From: Bosea sp. BIWAKO-01
GTDB taxonomy: Bacteria; Pseudomonadota; Alphaproteobacteria; Rhizobiales; Beijerinckiaceae
Assembly: GCF_001748145.1 (NCBI RefSeq)
Contig: NZ_BCQA01000001.1
Coordinates: 3,002,501-3,066,500 of the forward strand
Reading direction: 5' to 3'
Length of the DNA stretch: 64,000 bases
Shown piece by piece: positions 46,003-55,012 of the stretch; position 1 is the first letter of the stretch, and the number at the start of each line of letters is the position of its first letter. Both the position numbers and the translations under genes were made by a program. The notes beneath the pieces are model-generated. The model worked only from the letters and a program-made list of their open reading frames with translations, ran no database searches and had not been told where the DNA came from.

Positions 46003-47232
46003 TTAGCGCCAGCGTCCGAACGCGTCGGCCAGCGTCTGGTTGCCCGAGACACCCTTCTCGAAGGTGATGATGCCGCGCCGTCCGGATGCGAAACGCAGGG
46101 GGATGTCGATCCAGCTGCGGGTCTGCATCAGCTCGATATTGCGGTCGATCTCCACCGGAACATTCGAGAGGGCGGCCACGAAGAGATTGTCGCCGAGCGC
46201 GGAGGCGATGGCGGAGAGCGGTGCGCCCCGTTCGTTCTCGTCGGTCTTGAGCTGCGGTACGCCGACCTCGCGGATCGCATCGGTCGCGGCATCACCGCTG
46301 CGCGTGAAGCGCAGGCCAATGATATGCGAGGCCGGGAAGGCGCTGTCGGTGTTGCGGCGGATGGTGAAATCGAGGCTCAGGCCGGCATCCGGCACCTCGA
46401 CGCTGGCACGCACGATCGTTTCGACCGGGCGGCCCTGCCCGGCGCTTTCGCTGTCGAGCCGCCAGACGACCCGGCCGCTGACGGCCTTCGGCTGCTGCGG
46501 ATTCTCCGGCACCTCGGTGTAGAGGATGGCGCGCTGGGCGACGGCGATCTCGCCGCCCTGGGACGCAGGCGCGCCTGTTCCGCCACCGAGTCGTGGGGCC
46601 GATCCAGCGGCGGCCGCTCCGGCGTCACCGACCCGGTCGTTCAGCTTGCCGGCGCTATCCGGCTGCGGTTGCTGGATCTGCGCCTCGGTCCGGGGGCGCT
46701 GCGCGGCGGTGTCGGAGGGATTGACCTTGTTGACGTAGAAAGCCGTGGCCGCGATCGCGACGACCGCAAGAGCGACACCTCCGCCGACGATGGCGGTGCG
46801 GATATGACCGGGATCGACGCGGCGTTCGCGCGGAGGAGCCACGCGCGGGCGGACCGGCTGCGTGTCGACCGGTTCCTGGCTGTCGACCGGGCGGCTTTCG
46901 AAAGGGTCGATGACGGGGCGCGCCCCGACCTCCTCATGGGCCATATCGGCCGACGGAGCGGGCTCAGGCTCCGGTTCCGGCGCGGGCCGGATCGTCGTCG
47001 TGGCAGGGCGCTGGGTCTCAGCCTCGTCGTAATCAGCCTCGACACGCGACATCGCCTCGTCGAGCGCCAGGCGCTCGCGCATGATCTCGGCCTCGCCGAC
47101 CGGCGGGTCGAGACTGCGCAGTTGCGCGACCAGCGCTGTCCGGGCGCGGTCATAGACCGCGCGACGCGCTTCCGGGGACTTGTCGGGCAGCCCGGCGATC
47201 GCGCGCGCCAGGATGGGATAGAAATCGGCCAT
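46003..47232 (-). CDS. Membrane-anchored protein of unknown function
   Basis: The 409-residue protein begins MADFYPILARAIAGLPDKSPEARRAVYDRARTAL (a helical motif found at the start of many Hyphomicrobiales proteins near purA). A charged, Pro/Glu-rich linker (75-145) follows. One membrane helix lies at about 148-168 (IVGGGVALAVVAIAATAFYV). Then come a low-complexity stretch (170-235) and a C-terminal globular domain (240-409) with AVSGRVVWRLDSESAGQGRP and FASGRRGIITFEKG. I do not recognise the C-terminal domain. It lies 31 bases after purA on the same strand and may be co-transcribed. The C-terminal part probably faces the periplasm. Confidence 0.75.
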   Translation of the reverse strand: MADFYPILARAIAGLPDKSPEARRAVYDRARTALVAQLRSLDPPVGEAEIMRERLALDEAMSRVEADYDEAETQRPATTTIRPAPEPEPEPAPSADMAHEEVGARPVIDPFESRPVDSQEPVDTQPVRPRVAPPRERRVDPGHIRTAIVGGGVALAVVAIAATAFYVNKVNPSDTAAQRPRTEAQIQQPQPDSAGKLNDRVGDAGAAAAGSAPRLGGGTGAPASQGGEIAVAQRAILYTEVPENPQQPKAVSGRVVWRLDSESAGQGRPVETIVRASVEVPDAGLSLDFTIRRNTDSAFPASHIIGLRFTRSGDAATDAIREVGVPQLKTDENERGAPLSAIASALGDNLFVAALSNVPVEIDRNIELMQTRSWIDIPLRFASGRRGIITFEKGVSGNQTLADAFGRWR

Positions 47233-47263
47233 TGGCCTCAATTGTCCGTGTTGGGCCCGCCCG

Positions 47264-48556
47264 TCAACCCTCGAAAGGATTGTGGACCAGGATGGTGTCG
47301 TCGCGCTCGGGGCTGGTCGAGAGCACGGCGACCGTGGCGCCGATCAGCTCCTCGATGCGGCGGACATATTTGATCGCCTGGGCGGGCAGGTCCGCCCATG
47401 AGCGGGCATTGGCGGTCGAACCTTCCCAGCCTTCGATCGTCTCGTAGATCGGTTCGACGCGGGCCTGATCGCTCTGGCCGGCTGGCAGATGCTCGAGCAC
47501 GGCGCCATCAAGGCGATAGCCGATGCAGACCTTGATCTCCTTGAAGCCGTCGAGGATGTCGAGCTTGGTCAGCGCGATGCCATCGATGCCGGAGGTCTTC
47601 ACGGTCTGGCGCACCAGGCAGGCATCGAACCAGCCGCAGCGGCGCTTGCGCCCGGTGACGACGCCGAATTCCTTGCCCTTCTGGCCGATCAGCTCGCCCG
47701 TCTCGTCAAAGAGCTCGGTCGGGAAGGGGCCTTCGCCGACGCGGGTCGTGTAGGCCTTGGCGATGCCAAGCACATAGCCGACCGCCGAGGGGCCGAGGCC
47801 GGAGCCGGTCGCGGCCTGGCCGGCGACGATGTTGGAGGAGGTCACGAACGGGTAGGTGCCGTGGTCGACATCGAGCAGGGCGCCCTGCGCGCCTTCGAAC
47901 AGGATGCGCTTGCCGGCGCGGCGCTCGGAATCGAGCAGCGCCCAGACCGTATCGGCATAGGGCAGGACCTGCGGCGCGACCTTGGTCAGCTGCTCGAGCA
48001 GCTCGGCGGCATCGACCTCGCCGATGCCGAGCCCGCGACGCAGCGCATTGTGATGGGCGAGCAGGCGCTCGATCTTGGCCTTCAGGATCGCGGGATCCTT
48101 GAGGTCGATGACGCGAATCGCGCGCCGGCCGACCTTGTCCTCATAGGCGGGGCCGATGCCGCGCTTGGTCGTGCCGATCTTCAGGCCGGCATTGCTGGTC
48201 TCGCGGAAATGGTCGAGCTCGCGGTGCAGCGGCAGGATCAGGGTCGCGTTGTCGGCGACGCGCAGGTTCTCGGGCGAGATCGCCACGCCCTGGGCGCGGA
48301 GCCGCTCGATCTCCTCGACGAGATGCCAGGGATCGACCACGACGCCGTTGCCGATGACCGAAAGCTTGCCGGGGCGCACGATGCCCGAGGGCAGCAGCGA
48401 GAGCTTGTAGACGACGCCGTCGATGACGAGCGTATGGCCGGCATTGTGGCCGCCCTGGAAGCGCACCACGACGTCGGCCTGGCTCGACAGCCAGTCGACG
48501 ATCTTGCCCTTGCCTTCGTCACCCCATTGGGCGCCGACCACCACCACATTCGCCAT
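47264..48556 (-). CDS. purA: Adenylosuccinate synthetase
   Basis: The 430-residue enzyme joins IMP and aspartate with GTP, the first committed step to AMP. The GTP-binding [14 protein letters not shown] (about 9-22, with catalytic Asp and His in [12 protein letters not shown]) is clear. [17 protein letters not shown], the IMP-loop and [12 protein letters not shown] follow, and [17 protein letters not shown] near 300 binds IMP and aspartate. The ATG at 48556 is the family start. The gene precedes the unknown membrane protein at 46003-47232. A terminator hairpin lies 45 bases upstream of its start codon. Confidence 0.96.
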   Translation of the reverse strand: MANVVVVGAQWGDEGKGKIVDWLSSQADVVVRFQGGHNAGHTLVIDGVVYKLSLLPSGIVRPGKLSVIGNGVVVDPWHLVEEIERLRAQGVAISPENLRVADNATLILPLHRELDHFRETSNAGLKIGTTKRGIGPAYEDKVGRRAIRVIDLKDPAILKAKIERLLAHHNALRRGLGIGEVDAAELLEQLTKVAPQVLPYADTVWALLDSERRAGKRILFEGAQGALLDVDHGTYPFVTSSNIVAGQAATGSGLGPSAVGYVLGIAKAYTTRVGEGPFPTELFDETGELIGQKGKEFGVVTGRKRRCGWFDACLVRQTVKTSGIDGIALTKLDILDGFKEIKVCIGYRLDGAVLEHLPAGQSDQARVEPIYETIEGWEGSTANARSWADLPAQAIKYVRRIEELIGATVAVLSTSPERDDTILVHNPFEG

Positions 48557-48600
48557 CGGACTGGTATCCCTGCCTCGTTGCCGCAAGCGCCGCGCACATG

Positions 48601-48627
48601 AAAAACCCCGACGCAAGGCCGGGGTTT
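48601..48627 (-). terminator. Rho-independent terminator upstream of purA
   Basis: On the minus strand AAACCCCG and CGGGGTTT pair over 8 bases around a 9-nt loop and are followed by TTTTT. It lies between the MocR gene (stop 48766) and purA (start 48556). It probably ends the MocR transcript, although a leader attenuator for purA cannot be excluded. Confidence 0.75.
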
Positions 48628-48765
48628 CGGGGCTAATCCTTGCAAGCCCTCATGGGCCAACATTGCGGCGAGGTCAAGATTGACCGCGTGCTGGAGAGGC
48701 GGCTGTCCGCATGGAGTTGCGCGCATCGGGCCCGATCCTGCGACCATCTGGCACTCGCGTGCGGA

Positions 48766-50184
48766 TCAGCGGGCATCGAGCCGTACGAGTTCGATCAGCC
48801 TGGCGCAATCGGCGGCAATCCGCCGTTCCGCGAGATTGGTGAAGCCCAGCAGCAGGCCGCGGCGCTCGGGCGGCTCGGCATACCAGGGCGAGAGGGGCAC
48901 CGGCGCGAGCCCGAAGGGCAGGGCGCGCAAGGCAATGTCGACATCATCCGTGCCGGCCGGCAGTTCCATCCGTACGGACAGGCCGCCGGTGGCATGGATG
49001 GGGAAAGCCCCTTTTGCCGTGGCCTGCAGCTGCTGGAGCAACAGCTCGCGCCGTGCGCTGTAGAGCCGCTTCATGCGACGCAGATGGCGCAGATAATGGC
49101 CCTCGGAGAGGAAGCTGGCCACGGCATGCTGAACCGGGGTGGACGGAGCCGGCCCGAGGCAGGTGGCAATGATGCCGAAGGTCTCGGCGATGGCTGCCGG
49201 AACCACCAGGAAGCCGAGCCGCAGCGCCGGGCTGATCGTCTTGCTGAAGCTGCCAGCATGCAGGACGCGGCCGTCCTGATCGAGCGAGGCCAGCGCCGGC
49301 GCGGCGCGTCCCGTGAGCTGCAACTCGCTGAGATAGTCGTCCTCGACGATCCAGGCGCCCGCCTGCCGCGCCCAGTCGAGCAGAGCCAGCCGACGCGCCA
49401 GCGACAGCGTTACCCCGAGCGGAGCCTGTTGCCCGGGAGTGACGACGGCCAGCGCCGCCTTCGCTGCGCGCCGTGTGCCTTCGGAGACCGACAAGCCCTC
49501 GCTATCGACCGGCACCGGAATGGTCGCCATGCCGGCAAGCTGGAGGGCACTGCGCGTCAGGGGAAAACCGGGCTCCTCGAACCAGGCCGAGCTGCCCTCG
49601 AGTCGCAAGGCGCGGATGATGAGACCGAGCGAACCCGCAAAGCCGTTGGTGACCAGGATCTGGGCCGGCGCGCAGCGAATGCCGCGCGCGATGGCGAGAT
49701 AGGCGGCGATCTCGCGGCGCAGGTCCGGATGCCCACGTGGATCGGGATAGCCGACCGGCGCGACGGCGGCCTTCCTGGCAGCGCGCACCATCACCCGCGA
49801 CCAAAGGGTGGAGGGGAAGGCATCCTGCGCCGGCACGCCCATCTGGAAGGCGAGCGGTGCGTTTTCGAAATCGGGGAACAGCTCCGGAAAGGGCGGCCTC
49901 TCCTTTGGTTGCTCGGTTGCGGTCAGGACCGACATCCCTTCGGCAACGCGCGTTCCGGCGGCGCCCTGCGACAGGATCCACTGCTCGTCGATCAGCCTCT
50001 CATAGGCAGCCCTGACGGTTCCGCGAGCGACGCCAAGCTGCGCGGCAAGATCGCGCCAGGACGGCAGGCGCGCGCCGCCGGCGAGCTGGCCCTCCCGGAT
50101 CGCATCGCGAATGGCGGCGTGAATCTGCAAGGCGAGCGGCGCCTTGGCGCTGCGGTCGATCTGGATGCGGAGCAGAGCGGTCAT
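48766..50184 (-). CDS. MocR/PdxR-type GntR regulator with aminotransferase domain
   Basis: The 472-residue protein has a GntR winged helix (about 1-75, with GQLAGGARLPSWRDLAAQLGVARGTVRAAYERL). A fold-type I aminotransferase-like domain (about 105-470) is fused to it. Lys in AGSFSKTISPALRLGFLV should bind PLP, and IVEDDYLSEL carries the usual Asp. MocR proteins use PLP as a sensor rather than as a catalyst in most cases, and usually control divergent genes. Here the divergent pair is a cupin and an AhpD-like gene 95 bases away. I chose ATG 50184 (MTALLRIQ); an ATG five codons earlier is possible, and neither has a clear ribosome site. Confidence 0.92.
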   Translation of the reverse strand: MTALLRIQIDRSAKAPLALQIHAAIRDAIREGQLAGGARLPSWRDLAAQLGVARGTVRAAYERLIDEQWILSQGAAGTRVAEGMSVLTATEQPKERPPFPELFPDFENAPLAFQMGVPAQDAFPSTLWSRVMVRAARKAAVAPVGYPDPRGHPDLRREIAAYLAIARGIRCAPAQILVTNGFAGSLGLIIRALRLEGSSAWFEEPGFPLTRSALQLAGMATIPVPVDSEGLSVSEGTRRAAKAALAVVTPGQQAPLGVTLSLARRLALLDWARQAGAWIVEDDYLSELQLTGRAAPALASLDQDGRVLHAGSFSKTISPALRLGFLVVPAAIAETFGIIATCLGPAPSTPVQHAVASFLSEGHYLRHLRRMKRLYSARRELLLQQLQATAKGAFPIHATGGLSVRMELPAGTDDVDIALRALPFGLAPVPLSPWYAEPPERRGLLLGFTNLAERRIAADCARLIELVRLDAR

Positions 50185-50191
50185 CGCATCA

Positions 50192-50221
50192 TGGTACATT
50201 CAATTTTGCTAGTCTTGGTGC
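50192..50221. promoter_or_regulatory. Candidate MocR direct repeats
   Basis: TGGTAC (50192-50197) and TGGTGC (50216-50221) are direct repeats 24 bases apart in the divergent region between the MocR and cupin genes. MocR regulators typically bind spaced direct repeats of this kind. The match is short, so this is tentative. Confidence 0.3.
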
Positions 50222-50279
50222 TTTTTCATGCATCATATCACGCGCATTCTCCGGCCATCGAAACGATCGGAGAACGGAG

Positions 50280-50708
50280 ATGAGCTTCCGAGCCTCAGCA
50301 GCCGGCGCGGCCCTGCTTGCCGCGCTCGCCCTTCCTGCCATCGCCACGGCCCGTTCCCCGAGGCCCGGCGGAGAGACGGTCAAGCCGGTGTTCCGGCAGG
50401 CTATTCCCAACATTCCCGGCAAGAGCCTGGTCAGCGTCGTGGTGACCTACGAGCCCGGCGCGACCTCGACCTCGCACCACCATGCCGGGTCGGCGTTCAT
50501 CTACGCCCATGTGCTGTCGGGTGCGATCCGCAGCCAGGTCGATGACCAGCCCGCCCGGATCTACCGGACAGGTGAGACCTGGTTCGAAGCACCGGGTGCG
50601 CATCACAAGATCAGCGAGAACGCCAGCAGGACCGAGCCGGCGCGCCTGCTCGCCGTCTTTATCGTCGACAGCGCCGAAGAGGTGCTGACCGCTCCCGATC
50701 ACCAGTAA
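50280..50708 (+). CDS. Secreted cupin-domain protein
   Basis: The 142-residue precursor has a signal peptide (1-25, ending ATARS) and one cupin barrel. The metal ligands are in STSHHHAGSAFIYAHVLSG (His cluster and a downstream His) and GETWFEAPGAHHKISEN (second motif). Small secreted cupins of this type are often encoded next to AhpD-like proteins. Function could be binding or oxidation of a small molecule; no substrate can be named. The ATG at 50280 is preceded by GGAG-like sequence. It lies 11 bases before the AhpD-like gene and is divergent from a MocR regulator. Confidence 0.85.
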   Translation: MSFRASAAGAALLAALALPAIATARSPRPGGETVKPVFRQAIPNIPGKSLVSVVVTYEPGATSTSHHHAGSAFIYAHVLSGAIRSQVDDQPARIYRTGETWFEAPGAHHKISENASRTEPARLLAVFIVDSAEEVLTAPDHQ

Positions 50709-50719
50709 GGAACGACCCC

Positions 50720-51172
50720 ATGACCCAGCGTCTCGACTACACCAGCGTTTCCCCCTCCGGCATGAAGGCTCTTGGCGGCGTCTATGCTCATGTCGGCCAG
50801 TCCGGCCTCGCCAAATCCCTGGTCGACCTGGTCTATCTGCGGATCTCGCAGATCAACGGCTGCGCCTATTGCATCGACATGCATTCGCGCGATCTGCTCA
50901 AGGGCGGCATCGCAGTCGAGAAGCTGGTGCTGGTTCCGGCCTGGCGCGAGGCGCCGAGTCTGTTCTCCGAACAGGAGCGGGCCGCCTTGGCCTGGGCCGA
51001 AACAGTGACGCGTGTCGCCGACACCAGCGTGCCCGATGCGGAGTTTGCGGCCGCCTCTGCCCAGTTCAGCGAGAAGGAACTGGCCGATCTGACGATCGCG
51101 ATCGGCCTGATGAACGCCTATAACCGGATGGCGATCAGTTTCCGCGCCGTTCCTGCGGCGGTGCGGCGCTGA
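50720..51172 (+). CDS. Carboxymuconolactone decarboxylase/AhpD-family protein
   Basis: The 150-residue protein is an all-helical CMD/AhpD fold. The active motif is INGCAYCIDMHSRDLL, with Cys48 and Cys51 and a following His, which in AhpD-type proteins forms a peroxidase-linked thiol pair. LVYLRISQ before it and YNRMAISFRAVP at the end are typical of the family. It probably reduces peroxides or acts as a thiol-disulfide carrier in the cytosol. AAGGA precedes the ATG. It follows the cupin gene after 11 bases and ends near repeat copy C. Confidence 0.92.
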   Translation: MTQRLDYTSVSPSGMKALGGVYAHVGQSGLAKSLVDLVYLRISQINGCAYCIDMHSRDLLKGGIAVEKLVLVPAWREAPSLFSEQERAALAWAETVTRVADTSVPDAEFAAASAQFSEKELADLTIAIGLMNAYNRMAISFRAVPAAVRR

Positions 51173-51180
51173 CACCGGGA

Positions 51181-51277
51181 GCATCGGCCCGAAAGATGGA
51201 TTGCGGTTTTCGGGAAAGCCGATGCAAGCTCAGAAGCTGGGATCATCGGGCCGGATACGAGATCCGCGCCGATCATC
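51181..51277 (-). repeat. Extragenic palindrome, copy C (reverse orientation)
   Basis: GCATCGGC (51181-51188) pairs with GCCGATGC (51218-51225), enclosing the conserved core TGGATTGCGGTTTTCG, the reverse complement of copy A's core. About 16 bases later, 51241-51277 forms an imperfect GATCATCGG dyad like that of copy A. The element fills the gap between the convergent AhpD-like and MuiA genes. Confidence 0.7.
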
Positions 51278-51280
51278 CAG

Positions 51281-52993
51281 TCAGTTCTGCGCCAGCGGGC
51301 GCGGCATTTCTGCCGGCTGGATTGGCCTGGACTCGAACGTAACCTCGCGGTCCCCCGGCCATTTCAGGCGGTAGGCGAGCTTGATCTCCTTCTCCGCGCC
51401 GGGGGCGAGATCGAAGGTCCAGGCCGAGACGCCGCGTTTGTCGCCGACCTGTTTCTCGGTGGGCGGGGTGGTCTGCGGCAGGGTCTCGACCGTGATCGAA
51501 CTGTTCTCCGAGAAGGGCACGCGTTCCATGACGGTGACCTTGACTGGCTGAGCGTGGAGGCTCTTCACCACAGTCCTGAATTCGCGCAGATCCGTGCGTG
51601 TCTGGCCGAGCCAGGTCGGCTCGTTCTCCCGGCGGCGCACCGGGGCGCGGCTCACCTTGAGCTTGTCATCGGCGCCGAACCCGAGCTCGACCTTATCGCC
51701 AGGCGCGACCAGCCCGAGCCGGCCGCGGCCGATATAGGCGCCGTCACGGTGCAGCAGGACCTCGCCTGGAAGCAGCGGTGCCTCGTCCTCATGGAGGAAG
51801 ACGGCTTCGAGATAGGCTTTCTCCTCAAGCTCCGGTGTGGCGCGGGCCGAGAGCATCGGGCTGACCTGCCCCTGGCTCAGCACCACGGCCTTGGACGTCG
51901 CGCCCTGGGGGACTGTGACGCGGCCAGGCACGATGAAGCTCGCCTGATAGGTGCTGGTCTCGACCTGGGCCGTCTGGACTTCTGCCGGGCGCGCTGAATC
52001 CGCCATCTTGCGTGACTTCGCGGCCTCGTATTCGGCTTCGGCCTTCGCCCTGGCCGCCGCCATCGGGGCCGGCGCGGCGCCGAGGCGTGTGCGGCTCTCA
52101 TAGAGTACCGCCGCATCGAAGAAGGAGACCTGCACCGGGGCGAGCTCGGGCGCGCGCGTGCCGCCCGCCGAGCGCGTGGTCGAGAGGGTCAGCGCGACGT
52201 CGGTCCAGTCCTCGCCGGTACGCTGGCGCAGCTCCGCGCGGCGAATGAAGGTGATCTCGGGCTTGGCGGTGGCGCTGCCGGTCGCCAGCCTGGCCTCATA
52301 GCTCGGCAGCCAGTTCGCGCTGGTGACGCGGTAGCTGACGGTGAACTCTGCTGCGAGCGGCGCCTTGGCCTCGACCGCGATCGCGACGTCGCGCCTGGGT
52401 GCATTGCCGCGGCCGGCCTGCGGCCTTGTGCGCTCCAGCGCCTCGATTTCAGCCTGTGTATTGGAGACGCGGCTGCGCGCGATGCGCAGCTCGTCATTGA
52501 CCTTGACCAGCGCGGTGCCGATCGCATCGAACACGGCCGGCCAGTCGCTGATCGGCAGTGCCTTGCCGTCGGTGCCGAGCTTGTCGGGGCCCGTCTGGCC
52601 GAAACGCTCGATGGTTCCGCGCTTGGCTTCGATCGCACTGACCTGGCCTTCGAGCGCCTCCTTCTGCTCGCGCAGGGCCTTGAGCTTGGTCTCGATCACC
52701 GCATCGAGGCCCTGGCCGGCATCGCCGGGAACGGGGCGGACATCGACCGCGCCAATCGCGAAGCTGCCGTCACCCTTGCCTTCGACACGGATCGAGGCTG
52801 GATCGACCGCTGCCGGCAGGCCACGCAGCACGACCTGCGAGGCGCCCTGCAGCAACTCGGCCTTGCCGAGCCGGGTCACCACCGCGCCGTCGGGGTAGAC
52901 CGTGACCCGGTCGATCCGCGTCGGCAGTTCGATCTCGGCTGCGCTTGCAAGGCTCGGCGCGAAGATCAGGGCGGCGGCAAGTCGGCTCATCAT
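51281..52993 (-). CDS. MuiA/DUF4139-family protein
   Basis: The 570-residue precursor has a signal peptide (1-18, ending LASAAE) and an N-terminal DUF4140 domain (20-115, with VTVYPDGAVVTRLGKAEL). A coiled-coil segment follows (about 95-185, with LREQKEALEGQVSAIEAKRG), then a DUF4139 domain (190-570) with VSYRVTSANWLPSYEARL, GEDWTDVALTLSTTRSA and YIGRGRLGLVAPGDKVELGFG. The family was named for a mucoidy inhibitor, but its function is unknown. The protein is exported. Two ATGs lie at the start; the first has GGGGGAA upstream. Its 3' end abuts repeat copy C. Confidence 0.9.
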   Translation of the reverse strand: MMSRLAAALIFAPSLASAAEIELPTRIDRVTVYPDGAVVTRLGKAELLQGASQVVLRGLPAAVDPASIRVEGKGDGSFAIGAVDVRPVPGDAGQGLDAVIETKLKALREQKEALEGQVSAIEAKRGTIERFGQTGPDKLGTDGKALPISDWPAVFDAIGTALVKVNDELRIARSRVSNTQAEIEALERTRPQAGRGNAPRRDVAIAVEAKAPLAAEFTVSYRVTSANWLPSYEARLATGSATAKPEITFIRRAELRQRTGEDWTDVALTLSTTRSAGGTRAPELAPVQVSFFDAAVLYESRTRLGAAPAPMAAARAKAEAEYEAAKSRKMADSARPAEVQTAQVETSTYQASFIVPGRVTVPQGATSKAVVLSQGQVSPMLSARATPELEEKAYLEAVFLHEDEAPLLPGEVLLHRDGAYIGRGRLGLVAPGDKVELGFGADDKLKVSRAPVRRRENEPTWLGQTRTDLREFRTVVKSLHAQPVKVTVMERVPFSENSSITVETLPQTTPPTEKQVGDKRGVSAWTFDLAPGAEKEIKLAYRLKWPGDREVTFESRPIQPAEMPRPLAQN

Positions 52994-53092
52994 CAGGCAT
53001 TCCCCCGAGGCAAATCAGTGCGACGGATTGGCGCGTCGGAATTCGGCGGGGCCAAGGCGGAATTGGGCCGGAATGCGGTTGTGCCCCGACTC

Positions 53093-53971
53093 TCAGGCCC
53101 TGGCGCGCATGCTCATGTGAGGCTTGACGCGATGTGCGATGAAATTCCGCAATTCGGTGACGCGCCGCTCGCTGTCCAGAACCTCTTCATCGAGGCCATG
53201 AGCCCAGGCGAGGTCATGCCGCGTCGGCTCGGCATCAAGCGCGTAGAGATCGGCAAGCCAGCTTTCTGCCGCCGCTTCGTCCTTGCGAAAACCTTCCGCG
53301 ATCAGGGTCGGCACCATGCGCCCGAGGATCGAAGCGACCTGACCGAGCGGGAACTCGGGATGATACTGCACGCCCCAGAAGGTGCCCCCGTCATGGCGGA
53401 TCTCGGCCGCATGCACGGCGCTGTAGGCATTCGAGGCGAGCACCGTCGTATCCGCTGGGGGCAGGGCGATGGTGTCGAGATGGATCGCGGGCGCATCGAA
53501 GCTGAGCGGGCGGCCAGTGAGCAGCGGATGCGAACGCCCGGCTTCGGTCAGGGTGATCTTGCGGGCGAGGCCGATCTCGCGGCCCCTGGGATTGGCGACG
53601 ACGGTGCCGCCGGCGGCGACAGCGCCCATCTGGATGCCCCAGCAGGAGCCGAAACTGGGCGTGCCGCTGGCATAGATCGCCCGCATCAGCTCGATCTGGC
53701 GCGTGACCGACGGTTCGAGGTTGTAGATGTGCAGGGCCGAGCCGGTGAGGAAGATGCCGTCATAGGACGAAAGCCCGGCCCCGTCCGGCAGGTTCGCGCC
53801 GGCATCGGCCGGCAGGCAGATATCGGTGATGCTCTCGGGCGCGATCGAGCGCACCACATCGGCATAGGCCTCGCCCGGCTGGCTGCCATAGCCGGCAGCA
53901 TGGCTCTCGCGCTGCTCCCTGGTGTTGCCATCGACGACGAGCAGGCGCAGCGGTCTCGAAACATGCAGCAT
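53093..53971 (-). CDS. Type 1 glutamine amidotransferase
   Basis: The 292-residue protein has a class I glutamine amidotransferase fold. The nucleophile Cys110 lies in PSFGSCWGIQMG and the catalytic His in GVQYHPEFPLGQ. GSALHIYNLEPSVTRQIELMRAIY precedes the nucleophile. The long C-terminal extension (220-292) is helical. Relatives include GMP-synthase-like stand-alone amidotransferases and gamma-glutamyl hydrolase-like proteins whose substrates are unknown. The ATG at 53971 fits the fold; the frame is open 19 codons upstream. It is divergent from a DMT transporter gene 65 bases away. Confidence 0.88.
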   Translation of the reverse strand: MLHVSRPLRLLVVDGNTREQRESHAAGYGSQPGEAYADVVRSIAPESITDICLPADAGANLPDGAGLSSYDGIFLTGSALHIYNLEPSVTRQIELMRAIYASGTPSFGSCWGIQMGAVAAGGTVVANPRGREIGLARKITLTEAGRSHPLLTGRPLSFDAPAIHLDTIALPPADTTVLASNAYSAVHAAEIRHDGGTFWGVQYHPEFPLGQVASILGRMVPTLIAEGFRKDEAAAESWLADLYALDAEPTRHDLAWAHGLDEEVLDSERRVTELRNFIAHRVKPHMSMRARA

Positions 53972-54036
53972 GGTGGCAAACGCCTCTGAGGAGGGATGCG
54001 TCGGGCGACGGGCAGCCTTGCGCCTCATCTCATAGG

Positions 54037-55008
54037 ATGCGACGGGGACACAAGGCTATTGAAGCGCATTCCGCCCCCGCACAGGCCGCAACCTTGTCCC
54101 CAGCCACCTCCCTGCCGCAGCGTGTCTGGGGCAACGCCTATCTGCTCCTGATCCTCACCACCTTGATGTGGGGTGGCAATGCCGTGGCGAGCCGGCTTGC
54201 GGTGGGGCAGATCTCGCCGATGGCGCTGACCTCGCTGCGCTGGGTTTTCGTCTGTGCGATCCTGCCGCTGATGCTGCGGCGCGAGCTGAAGCACTATGCG
54301 CCGGTCCTGATGGCGCATCGCTGGCGGATCATCACGCTCGGCGCGCTTGGCTTCACGGCCTTCAACGCGCTGATGTACCTCGCAGCCTATTCGACGACCG
54401 CGATCAATATCGGGATTCTGCAGGGCTCGATCCCGGTTTATGTTCTGATCGGTGCGTTCATTGCCTATCGCACGCCGATCGGCTGGATGCAGGCGCTCGG
54501 CGTCGCTGTCACCATGATTGGCGTGCTGGTGACGGCGAGCCGCGGCGATGTCGCGACGCTCGCGAATTTCAGCTTCGTGCCGGGCGATGTCTGGATGATC
54601 ATCGGCTGCGTCTTCTATGCCGGCTACACGGTCGGCATCCGCTCGCGTCCGGCGGTACCCGGGCTGGTCTTCTTCACGGCCATGGCGATCGTCGCCGGCA
54701 TCGTCTCGCTGCCGCTGCTCGGGCTTGAAATCTGGAGTGGCAGCGTCATCTGGCCGACTCTCGAAGGCTGGGCGATCCTGGCCTATGTCGTGATCGGGCC
54801 GTCCCTGCTCTCCCAGCTCTTCTTCCTGCGCGCGGTCGAACTGATCGGACCCGGTCGGGCCGGCGTCTTCGTCAACCTCGTGCCGGTCTTTGCGCCGGTG
54901 CTCGCCGTGCTGATCCTGGGAGAGCATCTCGCGCTCTATCACGGGCTGGCGCTGGCGCTGGTGCTGGGCGGCATCTGGATCGCCGAGCATCGCGCCGCCC
55001 GGGCATGA
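54037..55008 (+). CDS. DMT/EamA-family transporter
   Basis: The 323-residue inner-membrane protein has about ten hydrophobic helices in two EamA halves. The first begins YLLLILTTLMWGGNAVASRLA and the second GDVWMIIGCVFYAGYTVGIR. The end, PVFAPVLAVLILGEHLALYHGLALALVLGG, is typical of the family. The N-terminal 30 residues are hydrophilic. Such proteins usually export amino acids, nucleotides or toxic metabolites; the substrate is unknown. No strong ribosome site precedes the ATG. Convergent with the beta-lactamase gene, with four bases between stops. Confidence 0.88.
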   Translation: MRRGHKAIEAHSAPAQAATLSPATSLPQRVWGNAYLLLILTTLMWGGNAVASRLAVGQISPMALTSLRWVFVCAILPLMLRRELKHYAPVLMAHRWRIITLGALGFTAFNALMYLAAYSTTAINIGILQGSIPVYVLIGAFIAYRTPIGWMQALGVAVTMIGVLVTASRGDVATLANFSFVPGDVWMIIGCVFYAGYTVGIRSRPAVPGLVFFTAMAIVAGIVSLPLLGLEIWSGSVIWPTLEGWAILAYVVIGPSLLSQLFFLRAVELIGPGRAGVFVNLVPVFAPVLAVLILGEHLALYHGLALALVLGGIWIAEHRAARA

Positions 55009-55012
55009 GCCC

